Source of the DNA: Clostridia bacterium
GTDB lineage: Bacteria > Bacillota > Clostridia > Oscillospirales > CAG-272
NCBI GenBank assembly: GCA_017464805.1
Contig: JAFTYE010000003.1
Location: forward strand, 179,548-243,547
Length of the DNA: 64,000 nt
Direction: 5' to 3'
Below the pieces are notes generated by a model, which was not told where the DNA came from, did no database searches, and saw nothing but the letters and a program-made list of their open reading frames with translations. Shown here one piece after another: positions 29,857-38,964 of this stretch; the first letter of the stretch is position 1, and each line of letters begins with the position of its first letter. The position numbers and the translations under genes were made by a program.

Positions 29857-30774
29857 TTTCTTGACCTCATTCAGATCGTAGGGCGTGCTCTGATAGACGA
29901 AATAGTTGAGCCAGTTGGAGAACAACAGGTTCGCATGGGCGCGCCAGCTGACGTGCGGCTCCTTCGTTTTGTCATCGCCCGGGAAATAGTTCACGGGCAT
30001 CTTGATCGGCTTGCCCTGCGACAGATCGCGCAGATACTCGTTTTTCAGGGTGTCGGCATCGTACTCCGAGTGTCCCGTAATGAAGATCTGCCGCCCATTT
30101 TCGGTCGAAACGGCATAAACACCCGCTTCCTCGGATATCGAGAGTAGCTTCAGGGAGGGCACACGCTCGATATCCTCGCGGAGCACGGTCGTGTGGCGGG
30201 AATGCGGTACCATGAACACCTCGTCAAAGCCGCGGAAGAGGATGGAGCTTTTGCGCTCCACGGTGTGTGGGAATACGCCGAACATCTTCTCGGGAATGGG
30301 GTATTTCGGGATGCCGTGGTGGTAATACAGCCCCGCCTGCGCACCCCAGCAGATATGCAGGGTGCTGTGCACGTGGCTCTTGCTCCACTCCATGATCTCG
30401 CAAAGCTCGTTCCAATAATCCACGTCCTCAAAGGCAAGATGCTCAACGGGCGCACCCGTGATAATCATGCCGTCAAAGTTGCGGTCACGGATGTCGGGGA
30501 AGGTCTTGTAAAAGGCGAGAAGGTGCTCCTCGGACACGTTCTTCGACTGGTGGGTGGTGGTATGGATCCATTCCGGCTCGACTTGCAGGGGCGTGTTGCC
30601 AAGCAGGCGCGCCAGCTGGGTCTCGGTTTCGATCTTCTTGGGCATAAGGTTGAGGATCAGGATCTTCAGGGGACGGATGTCCTGCGTCATGGCGCGCGTT
30701 TCGGTCATGACGAAAATATTTTCACTCTCCAAAACTCTTGCGGCAGGCAGATCGTTTGGGATCTTAATAGGCAT
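29854..30774 (-). CDS. metA: Homoserine O-acetyltransferase (MetA family)
   Basis: A 306-residue MetA-family acyltransferase that activates homoserine for methionine synthesis. The catalytic cysteine is C142 ([12 protein letters not shown]), with the His and Glu of the triad further on. Residue 111, in ITGAPVE, is Glu; in this family Glu111 goes with acetyl-CoA use and Gly111 with succinyl-CoA. The adjacent metY uses O-acetylhomoserine, which agrees. It follows metY by 12 bp and ends at a bidirectional terminator. Confidence 0.92.
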   Translation of the reverse strand: MPIKIPNDLPAARVLESENIFVMTETRAMTQDIRPLKILILNLMPKKIETETQLARLLGNTPLQVEPEWIHTTTHQSKNVSEEHLLAFYKTFPDIRDRNFDGMIITGAPVEHLAFEDVDYWNELCEIMEWSKSHVHSTLHICWGAQAGLYYHHGIPKYPIPEKMFGVFPHTVERKSSILFRGFDEVFMVPHSRHTTVLREDIERVPSLKLLSISEEAGVYAVSTENGRQIFITGHSEYDADTLKNEYLRDLSQGKPIKMPVNYFPGDDKTKEPHVSWRAHANLLFSNWLNYFVYQSTPYDLNEVKK

Positions 30775-30786
30775 AATGTTTTTCCT

Positions 30787-32070
30787 TTACAGCGTATTCA
30801 GCGCCGCCTCGATATCGGCGATCAGATCGGCGTAGTGCTCGATACCGCAGGACAGGCGAACAAGGTCACCGGGTACGCCTGCGGCGATCAGCTCCTCGTC
30901 GTTCATCTGACGGTGGGTGGCACTGGCAGGATGCAGGCAGCAGGAGCGCGCGTCGGCCACGTGCGTCTCAATGGCAATCAGGCGAAGCGCCTTCATGAAT
31001 TTTTCGGCGGCGGCGCGTCCACCCTTCACACCGAAGCTGACCACGCCGCAGGTGCCGTTCGGCATATACTTGGCGGCCAGGTCGTAGTATTTGTTGCCGG
31101 GCAGACCGGGGTAGTTGACCCACGCGATCTTTTCATTCTTTTCAAGATACTCGGCAACTTTTAGGGCGTTGAGACAGTGACGCTCCATGCGAACGTGCAG
31201 GCTTTCAAGCCCCAGATTGAGGTAGTAAGCACTCTGCGGGGACTGCGTGCAGCCAAAGTCGCGCATCAGCTGGGCGGTCGCCTTGGTGATATACGCGCCC
31301 TTGCCGAACTTGGTGGCGTAGGTGATGCCGTGGTAGCTGTCGTCGGGCGTGCAGAGCCCCGGGAATTTGTCGGCGTGTGCCATCCAGTCAAAGTTGCCCG
31401 AATCCACGATACAGCCGCCAACGGCAGAGCCGTGACCGTCCATGTACTTGGTGGTCGAATGGGTCACGATATCCGCGCCGAACTCGAAGGGGCGGCAGTT
31501 CACGGGGGTGGCAAAGGTGTTGTCGATGATCAGCGGTACGCCGTGCGCGTGCGCCGCCTTCGCGAACTTTTCAATATCCAGCACCGTCAGCGCGGGGTTG
31601 GCAACCGTTTCGCCAAATACCGCCTTGGTGTTCGGGCGGAAGGCCGCGTTCAGCTCCTCCTCGGTGCAGTCGGGATCGATAAAGGTGAACTCGATGCCCA
31701 TCTTCTTCATCGTGACAGCAAACAGATTGTAAGTGCCGCCGTAGATGCTGGTGGAGCTGATGATGTGGTCGCCGCAGGTGGCGATATTAAAGGTAGCGAA
31801 GAAGTTGGCCGCCTGACCCGACGAGGTCAGCATCGCGGCCGCGCCGCCTTCCATCTCGCAGATCTTGGCCGCCACCGTGTCGCAGGTGGGGTTTTGCAGA
31901 CGGGAGTAGAAGTAGCCCGAGGCTTCCAGGTCAAATAGCTTGCCCATGTCCTCGCTGGTGTTGTATTTGAAGGTCGTGCTTTGGATGATCGGAACCTGGC
32001 GTGGCTCGCCGTTACCGGGGGTGTAGCCGCCCTGTACGCAAACGGTCTCGATCTTGCGATTGCTTTTCAT
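30787..32070 (-). CDS. metY: O-acetylhomoserine sulfhydrylase
   Basis: A 427-residue Cys/Met-metabolism PLP enzyme. It makes homocysteine from O-acetylhomoserine and sulfide. Signatures are TPGNGEPRQVPIIQSTTFKY near the N-terminus, SGQAANFFA, IDNTFATPVNCRPFEFGADIV and the PLP lysine in HSTTKYMDGHG. The long form, the ILGVCVP-like core and pairing with metA favour MetY over MetB/MetC. GAGGTG lies upstream of the ATG. No S-box or T-box leader fits in the short 5' region. Confidence 0.92.
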   Translation of the reverse strand: MKSNRKIETVCVQGGYTPGNGEPRQVPIIQSTTFKYNTSEDMGKLFDLEASGYFYSRLQNPTCDTVAAKICEMEGGAAAMLTSSGQAANFFATFNIATCGDHIISSTSIYGGTYNLFAVTMKKMGIEFTFIDPDCTEEELNAAFRPNTKAVFGETVANPALTVLDIEKFAKAAHAHGVPLIIDNTFATPVNCRPFEFGADIVTHSTTKYMDGHGSAVGGCIVDSGNFDWMAHADKFPGLCTPDDSYHGITYATKFGKGAYITKATAQLMRDFGCTQSPQSAYYLNLGLESLHVRMERHCLNALKVAEYLEKNEKIAWVNYPGLPGNKYYDLAAKYMPNGTCGVVSFGVKGGRAAAEKFMKALRLIAIETHVADARSCCLHPASATHRQMNDEELIAAGVPGDLVRLSCGIEHYADLIADIEAALNTL

Positions 32071-32109
32071 ATAGTTGCACCTCGTTTAGTGAAATTTACT
32101 ATAAGTCAT

Positions 32110-32138
32110 ATTGTAGCACATTTTTATGAACAATGCAA
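32110..32138 (-). promoter_or_regulatory. Sigma-A promoter of metY-metA
   Basis: On the - strand TTGCAT (32138-32133), 17-nt spacer, TACAAT (32115-32110), 39 nt before the metY start. Confidence 0.65.
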
Positions 32139-32147
32139 GCCCCGCCG

Positions 32148-32178
32148 AAAAAAATCCCCGCCGCGCAAGGCGGCGGGG
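32148..32178 (-). terminator. Terminator of the first lipoprotein gene
   Basis: 9-bp stem CCCCGCCGC/GCGGCGGGG followed by seven T on the - strand. Confidence 0.8.
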
Positions 32179-32189
32179 CGGGGGTCAAT
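32158..32189. repeat. Direct repeat copy A spanning a lipoprotein stop and terminator
   Basis: 32 nt identical at 30 positions to 33047-33078. Each copy covers the stop codon of a lipoprotein gene and the hairpin after it. This copy keeps the full hairpin and T-tract. Confidence 0.75.
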
Positions 32190-33015
32190 CCTCATAGACC
32201 TTTGCCGAGAAGGATTGCAGATATTCGACCGTGGGGCTTTCGGTCAGTCCGCTGATCTGAACGGAGAAAAAGGTTTCTCCCTCTAAAACGAACATGGTGA
32301 CGCTTGTGATGCCGTCCTTGGTATGCTCCATCACATATCTTTTGGAACCTGCATCATCCTCAATTTTATATTGTCGATGACAGGATCCATCACTGTGAGT
32401 GAAAATCGAACAGGAGACCTCACCGTTCTTCTTATCGAACGATTTTTGGGTGTCATCATGAATGCTCTCCAACAGCTTTGTCGTAATTTCATATTCCTTA
32501 TGAAGTGCCCAATCAGCCTTAGAATGGTAAAAGAAGGAGTCTGCCCTTACTTGCTCATTATCCGCGAGCGTGTGGCTAACGACATAATATACAATGTCTT
32601 TCTCAATCATTACACCATTAACGATGGTGGAGGGGGTACCTTCCATGCGTATTTCCGTTGGCTGATCCGTAAAGCCGTTTGGCAAATCAGGAACAAGCAA
32701 TTCCTCTATGTTGAAGAAATGGATGCCTTTTCCCTCGGTTCTTGGAAAAGCGAGGCGAATCCCGCCTTTTTTGTGAATTTCAATCTCTTCCTTTCCAGAG
32801 TAGGTTTGCTTCATTTCGGCAATGCTCTTGAAACTAATGCGATTACTGATACTAGACATATACAACTCTTTCGATGGCTCGTTTCCGTCCGCAAAATTAA
32901 TATAGTATGAGCCATCTATTTCCTTGATTGTGCAGGTTGCATTCTGTGAACAGGAAGGAAGAAGCAAAAGGCAAACCATCAACAGGCATAGCAATTTTGC
33001 AATCGTTTTTTTCAT
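32185..33015 (-). CDS. Lipoprotein of unknown function
   Basis: A 276-residue lipoprotein: signal peptide KLLCLLMVCLLLLP with lipobox LPSC at about residues 19-22. The mature part is mostly beta-strand-like with several aromatic residues and no motif I recognise. AAAGGAGA lies before the ATG. It is third in a row of - strand surface genes after a large metzincin-like protein and another lipoprotein. GC content is visibly lower than in the core genes around it, which suggests accessory origin. Confidence 0.7.
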   Translation of the reverse strand: MKKTIAKLLCLLMVCLLLLPSCSQNATCTIKEIDGSYYINFADGNEPSKELYMSSISNRISFKSIAEMKQTYSGKEEIEIHKKGGIRLAFPRTEGKGIHFFNIEELLVPDLPNGFTDQPTEIRMEGTPSTIVNGVMIEKDIVYYVVSHTLADNEQVRADSFFYHSKADWALHKEYEITTKLLESIHDDTQKSFDKKNGEVSCSIFTHSDGSCHRQYKIEDDAGSKRYVMEHTKDGITSVTMFVLEGETFFSVQISGLTESPTVEYLQSFSAKVYED

Positions 33016-33046
33016 AACGTCGGTCTCCTTTCATGAGTCTTTTCTT

Positions 33047-33078
33047 CCGCCGCACAAGGCGGCGGGGCGGAGGTCAAT
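33047..33078. repeat. Direct repeat copy B spanning a lipoprotein stop
   Basis: Copy of 32158-32189 with two mismatches. The outer stem bases and the T-tract are lost here (AAGAAAAG follows on the - strand), so it is a weak terminator at best and read-through into the next lipoprotein gene is likely. Confidence 0.7.
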
Positions 33079-33784
33079 TTGGGTTTCCTCTCAAATCCCA
33101 CAGATCAATATACTCAACATTCACTTCCAAGCCGCAATAACGCTCATAAAGTTCTTGTGCGGTGATACGCTCATCAGTGAAACATTCAACTTCTGTCACG
33201 AAGTAGGAAGAACCGCCGCCAAAAATCAACCGATATCGGTCACTCGAACGATAAAAAATTGCATTGATCTCTTGCCCATCGTTGTTCAGAGTAATATAAT
33301 TTTGAGGATCATAATCATTATTTAATGTATCTACCAAATAAGGTGTCTTGAGATAAAAACCAATCCTAAAGCGTTCATTGCCTTTTTCAACACTTGTAAT
33401 AATTCCGATAGAATCATATCTGGACATCGGGAATAACATACACTCATTATTCCTATATGTACCTAAAATCGGAATATAACCGACCCCCCACAATGAATAT
33501 ATTGCATGGCTATAAGCGGTTTCTTCTGCAAGACCAATCTCCTTTAATTCCTCTGCTTGTGAAAGATCTCTATTACAAATGAATGATATCATATCATCTG
33601 CCGAGGCAAACTGGAGAGCTTGCGGTGGAATGTGACTGTGATTATACCATTTTGCAGGATTGCTATTGTTGGGGATGGTAACAAAATCGGTAGTCATCTG
33701 CGTGGATGTCGGCGTTTGTGTGCAAGCGGTTAAAAGGCCGCATAATAAACATACTATACAGAAAAGATATAATGTTTTTTTCAT
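33074..33784 (-). CDS. Lipoprotein of unknown function
   Basis: A 236-residue lipoprotein: MKKTLYLFCIVCLLCGLLTAC with lipobox LTAC. The mature domain has no motif I recognise. The ATG at 33784 is chosen because AGGAGACAATAGC precedes it and it puts the signal peptide first; an in-frame start 30 nt upstream overlaps the previous gene. It lies 16 bp after the metzincin-like gene, so they are probably co-transcribed. AT-rich relative to the core genes. Confidence 0.72.
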   Translation of the reverse strand: MKKTLYLFCIVCLLCGLLTACTQTPTSTQMTTDFVTIPNNSNPAKWYNHSHIPPQALQFASADDMISFICNRDLSQAEELKEIGLAEETAYSHAIYSLWGVGYIPILGTYRNNECMLFPMSRYDSIGIITSVEKGNERFRIGFYLKTPYLVDTLNNDYDPQNYITLNNDGQEINAIFYRSSDRYRLIFGGGSSYFVTEVECFTDERITAQELYERYCGLEVNVEYIDLWDLRGNPN

Positions 33785-33800
33785 GCTATTGTCTCCTGTG

Positions 33801-36800
33801 TTAGTGATGGTCAAGCAAATGTGTTAAGATTTCAATTTGACATTCGTCACATACGGTATCCGAATTTTGGTTATCCATAATACATTGAGAAGGACGTTTA
33901 TTTATGCCATTGCACTCATTGCAATATTCACTGTTCGTACAAGAGCTATCTGGACCGTCACTATTGTGATAATGATCCCTTGCTCCAATCTGGTGTGCTA
34001 ATTCATGTATCAGAGAACGATGTGCACCATCTTGATAATCAAATCTTGTAAGAAAATTATTTTCTATTATGCTTATACCATAATACCAAGAAAATGATCG
34101 AATGTCTTCCTCTCCTGTTTCCTCAAAATAGGTGTTTGCCGAGAAAATAATATTCACAGTGGTCGTATTGCCGGGATGATTGTTATAAAAATCTAAAAAG
34201 GCAGTTTGTTGATTTGTACAGTTGCCACTTTCGCCATGATAAATACAGATATTGTTCTCATATCCGGTTTCTTCCTTCACTCTCGGATGATCGGGACATA
34301 ATCCCCCTTGCATAACATGATATCCATTTTCATCGACAAACCATGTAAATTCACCGGATTTAGAACACTTATCCGTTATGGTTTCATAAAATTCGGGGTG
34401 TGTGGTATTTAAGCTTAAATTCCAATACGATAATGTTCGTTCCTCTGCATTTTGAAAAACAGCCTCAAGCATCTCATATATAGATTCAGCTTCACCGTTC
34501 CCATACCGATCAACTACAGAATAGTCGAAATATATTCCCACATTGACAGAAAACTCATACGGCTTTGCATTCCATTCATCATTATAGTTAGAGTTCGATG
34601 TATAGGAATACTGCTCCAAGTCAGCTCCGTTAGATTGTGCCGGCGCACGAAGACCATATCCATTCGAATGCGTAAGTGCGGGGGCAATACGAAGCGCGCC
34701 GCTCGTTGTTTTGGTAACAACCCAACGTTGACAAGCCTCTCCGCTATAAGAAGATTGCTCGATTTTTGCTCCACTTGCGGTAGATGCGTTTTGCACCTGC
34801 AAATATTTTTCACTATATGCAGAACGGATATAGAAAGTTGATGGGCTGCTCATTTCCACTCTGAATCTTGCATGATTTCCTGCGTGCAGTTCCCATTGCT
34901 GAACCAAAGCTCCGTTAGCTGTACTCGGACCTTCAACTTCCATGAAAAGCCCATATTGCTTGTTCTCGAAATAGTAATCTACATCCTCACGCAACACACT
35001 GCAAACAAAGCGGAACGTTCTGGTCAATCCGGTGGTCTTGTGCGTTACGGTTATGTTCGTCACACCGCCATATTGATAAGTGGTCAACAAGCCGGACGAG
35101 GAATAAGAGGACGTGACCGAGAAGGTGGAATTGGAAACCGACCACGTAAAATCGCGGTTGCTCGTCCAATCATCCTCGCCGCCGTCAGCTTCTATCCTCA
35201 GCTGTACTGTTTGAACGGCGTTGTTATAATAGAGATACAACAGCTCTTCGGGAATTGAAAAATCCTCAAGCGGTGTGTACGTGGGAGCGACACCCCAACA
35301 GGTATTCCAATAATCCGCATCCGACGTGGTCTTCGAAGCGACGGTAGTTACGGTGGAGCTATTGCTTGCATGATACAAAACCATACCGGTGGCGATATTT
35401 TTCACGATCAAGCCCCCATAAGAGGACGTCGCAAACTGCCAACGGTAATAATCCGTCCACGTAGCGGGAGCAGCACCTATCTGAAGCGTGCCGGTGGATG
35501 TCATATACAGGGGACGGCCGTTCATATCGCAAATTGTGTAAATGCCATCTCCATGATATTGGACGATCCAAGTCATGGCATCGCCGCTTTCATAAACCTT
35601 AGCCGACAGGGTGGTGTCCGATGTCCGCTTGATAAATTTTCCGGTGCTTCGATTGGAAAAGCGCACTTGATTTCCGGCCGTTAATGCATAATCAAACTCT
35701 GCGTATACATTGTTCTGCGTGTTTTCTACCGTATACAGCGACCAACGGCCGGCGGTAGAAGTTTCGTTATCATTAACGAGCGCGATACCGTAGGCGGGAT
35801 TGAGGGTCGCACCGCTGACATCATGGTTGTAGTCCGCCCAGCCTCGGACGATCTCGGTGATGTCGAAGGAATTGTAGCCGTTCAAGGTCGATGCCGACAC
35901 GGCAACATATTGAGAGGAAGCCGTACAGGCATTCCACAGCGTGCTGTCCACCAAGGCGTTGGTTTCGCTCACCCAGCTTTGGGTAATCGGGTAGACCTTA
36001 AACGAGCCGGCAGAGCTGCCGCTGCCATATACGTGCAACGTAACCGAACCGATCTCTTCTCTCGTATATCTCGTATAATTGATAGATAGCGCACAGCCGT
36101 TTTCCACAAAGAGGGGGAGCTTATACAACACTCTTCCAAGCGTACCGTTGCTTTGCTTTCCGAGATAATGATAGGAATCCGAGGTGCTTGGAATGACACT
36201 GCTATACAGGCCGTAGTCCAAAATGGTGTGGACATCGTTTCCGTAATAATCGTAATCCTTTTCAAATATCCGCGGGTCTACCGTTACGGGGTAGACGGTA
36301 TCGGGAGAGCGCAGAAAAGCCTCGTCTGCGTGCAGGGTCACACGGTAGACCTCATACGGCTCGACCTCTTCTACGGTCATGTTGCCCATAGAATGCTTTC
36401 CCTCGCTGTCGTACACCACGACCTCTCCAAGCGAGGCGAGGGTAGCATCGTCAGCTCCCACGAAGCAGAAGCCGTCGCCGCGTTCGACAATGGCAAGGCC
36501 GTCGGTTTTGAGCAGAAAGGCAAAGCTGCTCGTGCCGATGTAGGAATCAAGAATGATATCTTCCTTGATGCCATCGGCGGTGGGGGTATATTTCACATCT
36601 GTGCCGGCGGCAAAGACGTCCTCATACAAAACGGATTTGCCTTGCAGCTTGGCGTTCTTGACTGTCAAGGACACATAGGTGGATATCGGGGTCATTTCTA
36701 CGTAGCGTCCGCCGATCTCCATCAAAGCACCCATGCCCAGCTGTGCGGGGAAATATTGGGGCATGCTATGCTCCGTAACGGCGTAGGCATAGGATCTGCC

Positions 36801-37004
36801 CAAAACGGCATATTTGCCTGCCGTGGGTTGCGTGCGGATATCCTTAATGCTGCCATCCTCTGCTACGTATTTGACGGGGGAATTGAAAATGTACTCGGTT
36901 TTTCCGCCGTTACGGTTTTGGAACATGATGCTGTTCAGTCCTGTTTCCTGTTCGCGCAGGCGGTTAACGTGTTGCTTTTGTTCGACCTTGGCGGCCGAGA
37001 TCAC
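33801..37004 (-). CDS. Secreted DNRLRE/ricin-type/metzincin-like protein, main body (N-terminus out of frame)
   Basis: A 1067-residue open frame that lacks a signal peptide; the signal peptide is in another frame at 37267 (see next entry). Order of parts: an N-terminal region ending in YPVTVDPRIFE, a DNRLRE-type beta-sandwich (about 255-445), ricin-B-like lectin repeats (about 445-575 and 680-790, e.g. ALVQQWELHAGNHARFRV), and a C-terminal metalloprotease with HELAHQIGARDHYH (1000-1013) and a Met-turn-like CIMD near 1043. HExxHxxGxxD plus Met-turn is the metzincin pattern. Several Cys near the end could form disulfides. The likely role is a secreted, carbohydrate-binding protease. Confidence 0.78.
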   Translation of the reverse strand: MISAAKVEQKQHVNRLREQETGLNSIMFQNRNGGKTEYIFNSPVKYVAEDGSIKDIRTQPTAGKYAVLGRSYAYAVTEHSMPQYFPAQLGMGALMEIGGRYVEMTPISTYVSLTVKNAKLQGKSVLYEDVFAAGTDVKYTPTADGIKEDIILDSYIGTSSFAFLLKTDGLAIVERGDGFCFVGADDATLASLGEVVVYDSEGKHSMGNMTVEEVEPYEVYRVTLHADEAFLRSPDTVYPVTVDPRIFEKDYDYYGNDVHTILDYGLYSSVIPSTSDSYHYLGKQSNGTLGRVLYKLPLFVENGCALSINYTRYTREEIGSVTLHVYGSGSSAGSFKVYPITQSWVSETNALVDSTLWNACTASSQYVAVSASTLNGYNSFDITEIVRGWADYNHDVSGATLNPAYGIALVNDNETSTAGRWSLYTVENTQNNVYAEFDYALTAGNQVRFSNRSTGKFIKRTSDTTLSAKVYESGDAMTWIVQYHGDGIYTICDMNGRPLYMTSTGTLQIGAAPATWTDYYRWQFATSSYGGLIVKNIATGMVLYHASNSSTVTTVASKTTSDADYWNTCWGVAPTYTPLEDFSIPEELLYLYYNNAVQTVQLRIEADGGEDDWTSNRDFTWSVSNSTFSVTSSYSSSGLLTTYQYGGVTNITVTHKTTGLTRTFRFVCSVLREDVDYYFENKQYGLFMEVEGPSTANGALVQQWELHAGNHARFRVEMSSPSTFYIRSAYSEKYLQVQNASTASGAKIEQSSYSGEACQRWVVTKTTSGALRIAPALTHSNGYGLRAPAQSNGADLEQYSYTSNSNYNDEWNAKPYEFSVNVGIYFDYSVVDRYGNGEAESIYEMLEAVFQNAEERTLSYWNLSLNTTHPEFYETITDKCSKSGEFTWFVDENGYHVMQGGLCPDHPRVKEETGYENNICIYHGESGNCTNQQTAFLDFYNNHPGNTTTVNIIFSANTYFEETGEEDIRSFSWYYGISIIENNFLTRFDYQDGAHRSLIHELAHQIGARDHYHNSDGPDSSCTNSEYCNECNGINKRPSQCIMDNQNSDTVCDECQIEILTHLLDHH

Positions 37005-37267
37005 CTCGGGAATATCCGCCGCCGACAGGGTGGCGGTTTGCAGTTCCTCAAAGTCAGATCGCCTGCCTTCAGGTAGGGATTTTCCTCGGATTCGATGATC
37101 TCTGCCACAGGGGGAATCGTTTCTGCAATCTCGGGCAGTAACGATGCTTCGGGATTGACACTCTCATCCAAGGTGACGGCAGTTGTAGACAGAGCCAGGG
37201 TGGAAAACAGAAGTATCACCGCCAATACTGTGCAAAACAACCGAGCGTGTACTTTTCGTTTCATCAT
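37001..37267 (-). pseudogene. Signal-peptide fragment of the metzincin-like gene
   Basis: 88 codons starting at 37267 behind AAAGGAG, with a clear signal peptide (ARLFCTVLAVILLFSTLALS) followed by LDESVNPEASLLPEI and ENPYLKAGDL. After that the frame ends in nonsense (RRRIFPR, stop). The reading continues sensibly in the next frame as SDFEELQTATLSAADIPEVI, which leads directly into the main body. The switch lies at about 37053-37060 (GATCTGAC on the - strand). This is either a real inactivating indel or a consensus error. Confidence 0.75.
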
Positions 37268-37295
37268 AACTCTTTTCTCCTTTCGTTCACGATGG

Positions 37296-37572
37296 CTAGG
37301 GTAACAGGAGCTATCCGAACCCGATTTTTGTTGGCAAATTTTTGCCGTATCTGCGTCAAAGGGCTTGATGATATTCCTATATGATCTGCGTCCTTTTCCT
37401 TGCTCCGCCTAAAAATTTGCCTAACCAAAATTCTACGACCGCCGAGCCGTGTATTTTTGAGCGATTTTGGTGCGAAGGACGAAGCAAGGTGCGGACCTTG
37501 CGAGGACGACAATCCGAAAAGAGCCGAAAATACAGGCTCTGCGGCGAGTTTGGATAGCTCCTGTTACCCTAG
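37296..37572. repeat. 277-bp element with 25-bp terminal inverted repeats
   Basis: CTAGGGTAACAGGAGCTATC begins the left end at 37296; its exact reverse complement closes the right end at 37572. Arms are 21 bp perfect, 25 bp with one mismatch (37296-37320 and 37548-37572). The interior holds no gene that I trust. A single end-like copy occurs at 42411-42432. Size and layout fit a MITE or a large leader hairpin: it lies between the promoter at 37663-37692 and the start codon of the metzincin-like gene. Confidence 0.75.
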
Positions 37573-37662
37573 GGTGCTTTCGCACGCGTACTCAAGGGAA
37601 GACGGGGAGAAAACCCGTTCCGCTATATAATTTTCCGTTTTGTCTCCGTCTTCTTTAATTTT

Positions 37663-37692
37663 ATGATATCATATGCTGGATATATCTGTCAA
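37663..37692 (-). promoter_or_regulatory. Probable promoter of the metzincin-like gene
   Basis: On the - strand TTGACA (37692-37687), 18-nt spacer, TATCAT (37668-37663). It implies a 5' leader of almost 400 nt that contains the whole inverted-repeat element. Confidence 0.5.
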
Positions 37693-37736
37693 TATATTTG
37701 GCAATATTTTGAACAAAAACAATTTCATGCAAATAA

Positions 37737-37783
37737 AAAGCCCCCTCTTGGGGGATAAAATCCCCCTGCCGTTTGGCAGGGGG
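37737..37783 (-). terminator. Tandem terminators after serA
   Basis: On the - strand the first stem is CCCCCTGCC/GGCAGGGGG (37783-37775 with 37770-37762) followed by ATTTTAT. A second stem CCCCC-AAGA-GGGGG (37754-37741) is followed by CTTTTTATTT. Confidence 0.8.
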
Positions 37784-37796
37784 AAAAGGTATCTTT

Positions 37797-38960
37797 TTAC
37801 AGAACCGTCACGCGGATCATGCCCTCAACCTTGTTAAGAGCCTCAACCGTGTGTGCGCCGACCGTGGTTCCCACGTCTACGATGGTGTAGGCGATCTCAC
37901 CGCGAGAGCCGTTTGCGAGGTTCTCGATGTTGATGCCCTCGGCCGAGATGGCCGCAGAGATGGAGGCGATCACGTTCGGGATGTTCTTGTGCGCGAGGCA
38001 CAGACGTTGTACACCGCCGCGAGGCATGGACACAGCGGGGAAGTTGACCGAGTTGACGATGTTGCCGTTTTCCAGGAAATCGGCAAGCTGACGACAGGCC
38101 ATCACCGCGCAGTGATCCTCGGACTCGTAGGTCGAGGCACCCAGATGCGGGATGTTGACGATGCCGGGCACGCCGACGGTTGCCTCGGTCGGGAAGTCGG
38201 TGATGTAAGCGGAGACCTTGCCCGAGGCAAGGGCGGCCTTTATATCCTCGGCATTGACGAGGTCGGCACGTGCAAGGTTGATGATCTTGACACCGTCCTT
38301 CATCATGTCGATGGTCTTTTTGCAGATCATGCCCTTGGTCTCTGCGGTGGCGGGAACGTGCAGGGTGATGTAGTCCGCTTGCTGGTAGATCTCTTCGTAG
38401 GAAGCGGCCTTCTTGACCGCCACCGACAAAGCCCATGCGGCCTTAACGGTGATAAAGGGGTCACAGCCGATGACCGACATGCCCAGCGCGTCTGCCGCGT
38501 TGGCGACCAGACCGCCGATCGCGCCGAGGCCGATAACACCCAGCGTCTTGCCCGTCAGCTCGTGGCCGACGTAAGCGGATTTGCCCTTTTCCACAGCCTT
38601 GGCAATGTCCTCGGTGCCGGCGAGGGTGTTGACCCACTCGATGCCGCCCACTACGTTACGGGAGGCAAGGATCAGGGCGGCGATAGCCAGCTCCTTGACA
38701 CCGTTGGCGTTTGCACCGGGGGTATTGAAGACCACCACGCCGTTCTCGGTGCAACGGTCAAGCGGAATGTTGTTCACGCCCGCACCCGCGCGTGCGATGG
38801 CACGCAGGTTCTCGTTCATCTCCATCTCATGCAGGGAAGCAGAGCGAACCAGAATGCCGTCCGGGTTTTCAAGATCGGTGTCCACGTCGTATGCGTTCCG
38901 CGCAAAAGCGTCGGTGCCGCATGCGGCGATCTTATTCATCATTTTAATCTGCTTTTTCAT
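37797..38960 (-). CDS. serA: D-3-phosphoglycerate dehydrogenase
   Basis: Oxidises 3-phosphoglycerate, the first step of serine synthesis. The product is 387 residues with the NAD-binding GVIGLGAIG near residue 150, the active-site Arg in INLARADLVN, the HLGAS histidine region, and a C-terminal ACT domain (EGINIENLANGSRGEIAYTIVD) that may sense serine. The ATG at 38960 fits the family start (IKMMNKIAACG); an ATG at 38972 overlaps serC but has its ribosome site too close. Second gene of the serC-serA operon. No serB is nearby. Confidence 0.9.
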   Translation of the reverse strand: MKKQIKMMNKIAACGTDAFARNAYDVDTDLENPDGILVRSASLHEMEMNENLRAIARAGAGVNNIPLDRCTENGVVVFNTPGANANGVKELAIAALILASRNVVGGIEWVNTLAGTEDIAKAVEKGKSAYVGHELTGKTLGVIGLGAIGGLVANAADALGMSVIGCDPFITVKAAWALSVAVKKAASYEEIYQQADYITLHVPATAETKGMICKKTIDMMKDGVKIINLARADLVNAEDIKAALASGKVSAYITDFPTEATVGVPGIVNIPHLGASTYESEDHCAVMACRQLADFLENGNIVNSVNFPAVSMPRGGVQRLCLAHKNIPNVIASISAAISAEGINIENLANGSRGEIAYTIVDVGTTVGAHTVEALNKVEGMIRVTVL

Positions 38961-38964
38961 GGGA

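Noticed and set aside
32071-32147. Possible SAM riboswitch or T-box before metY
   Set aside because: The 5' leader is only about 30-40 nt from the promoter, too short for either.
37264-37660. Short frames on both strands within the 277-bp inverted-repeat element
   Set aside because: They read through the repeat ends; no ribosome site fits and the peptide has no recognisable domain. Treated as repeat, not gene.
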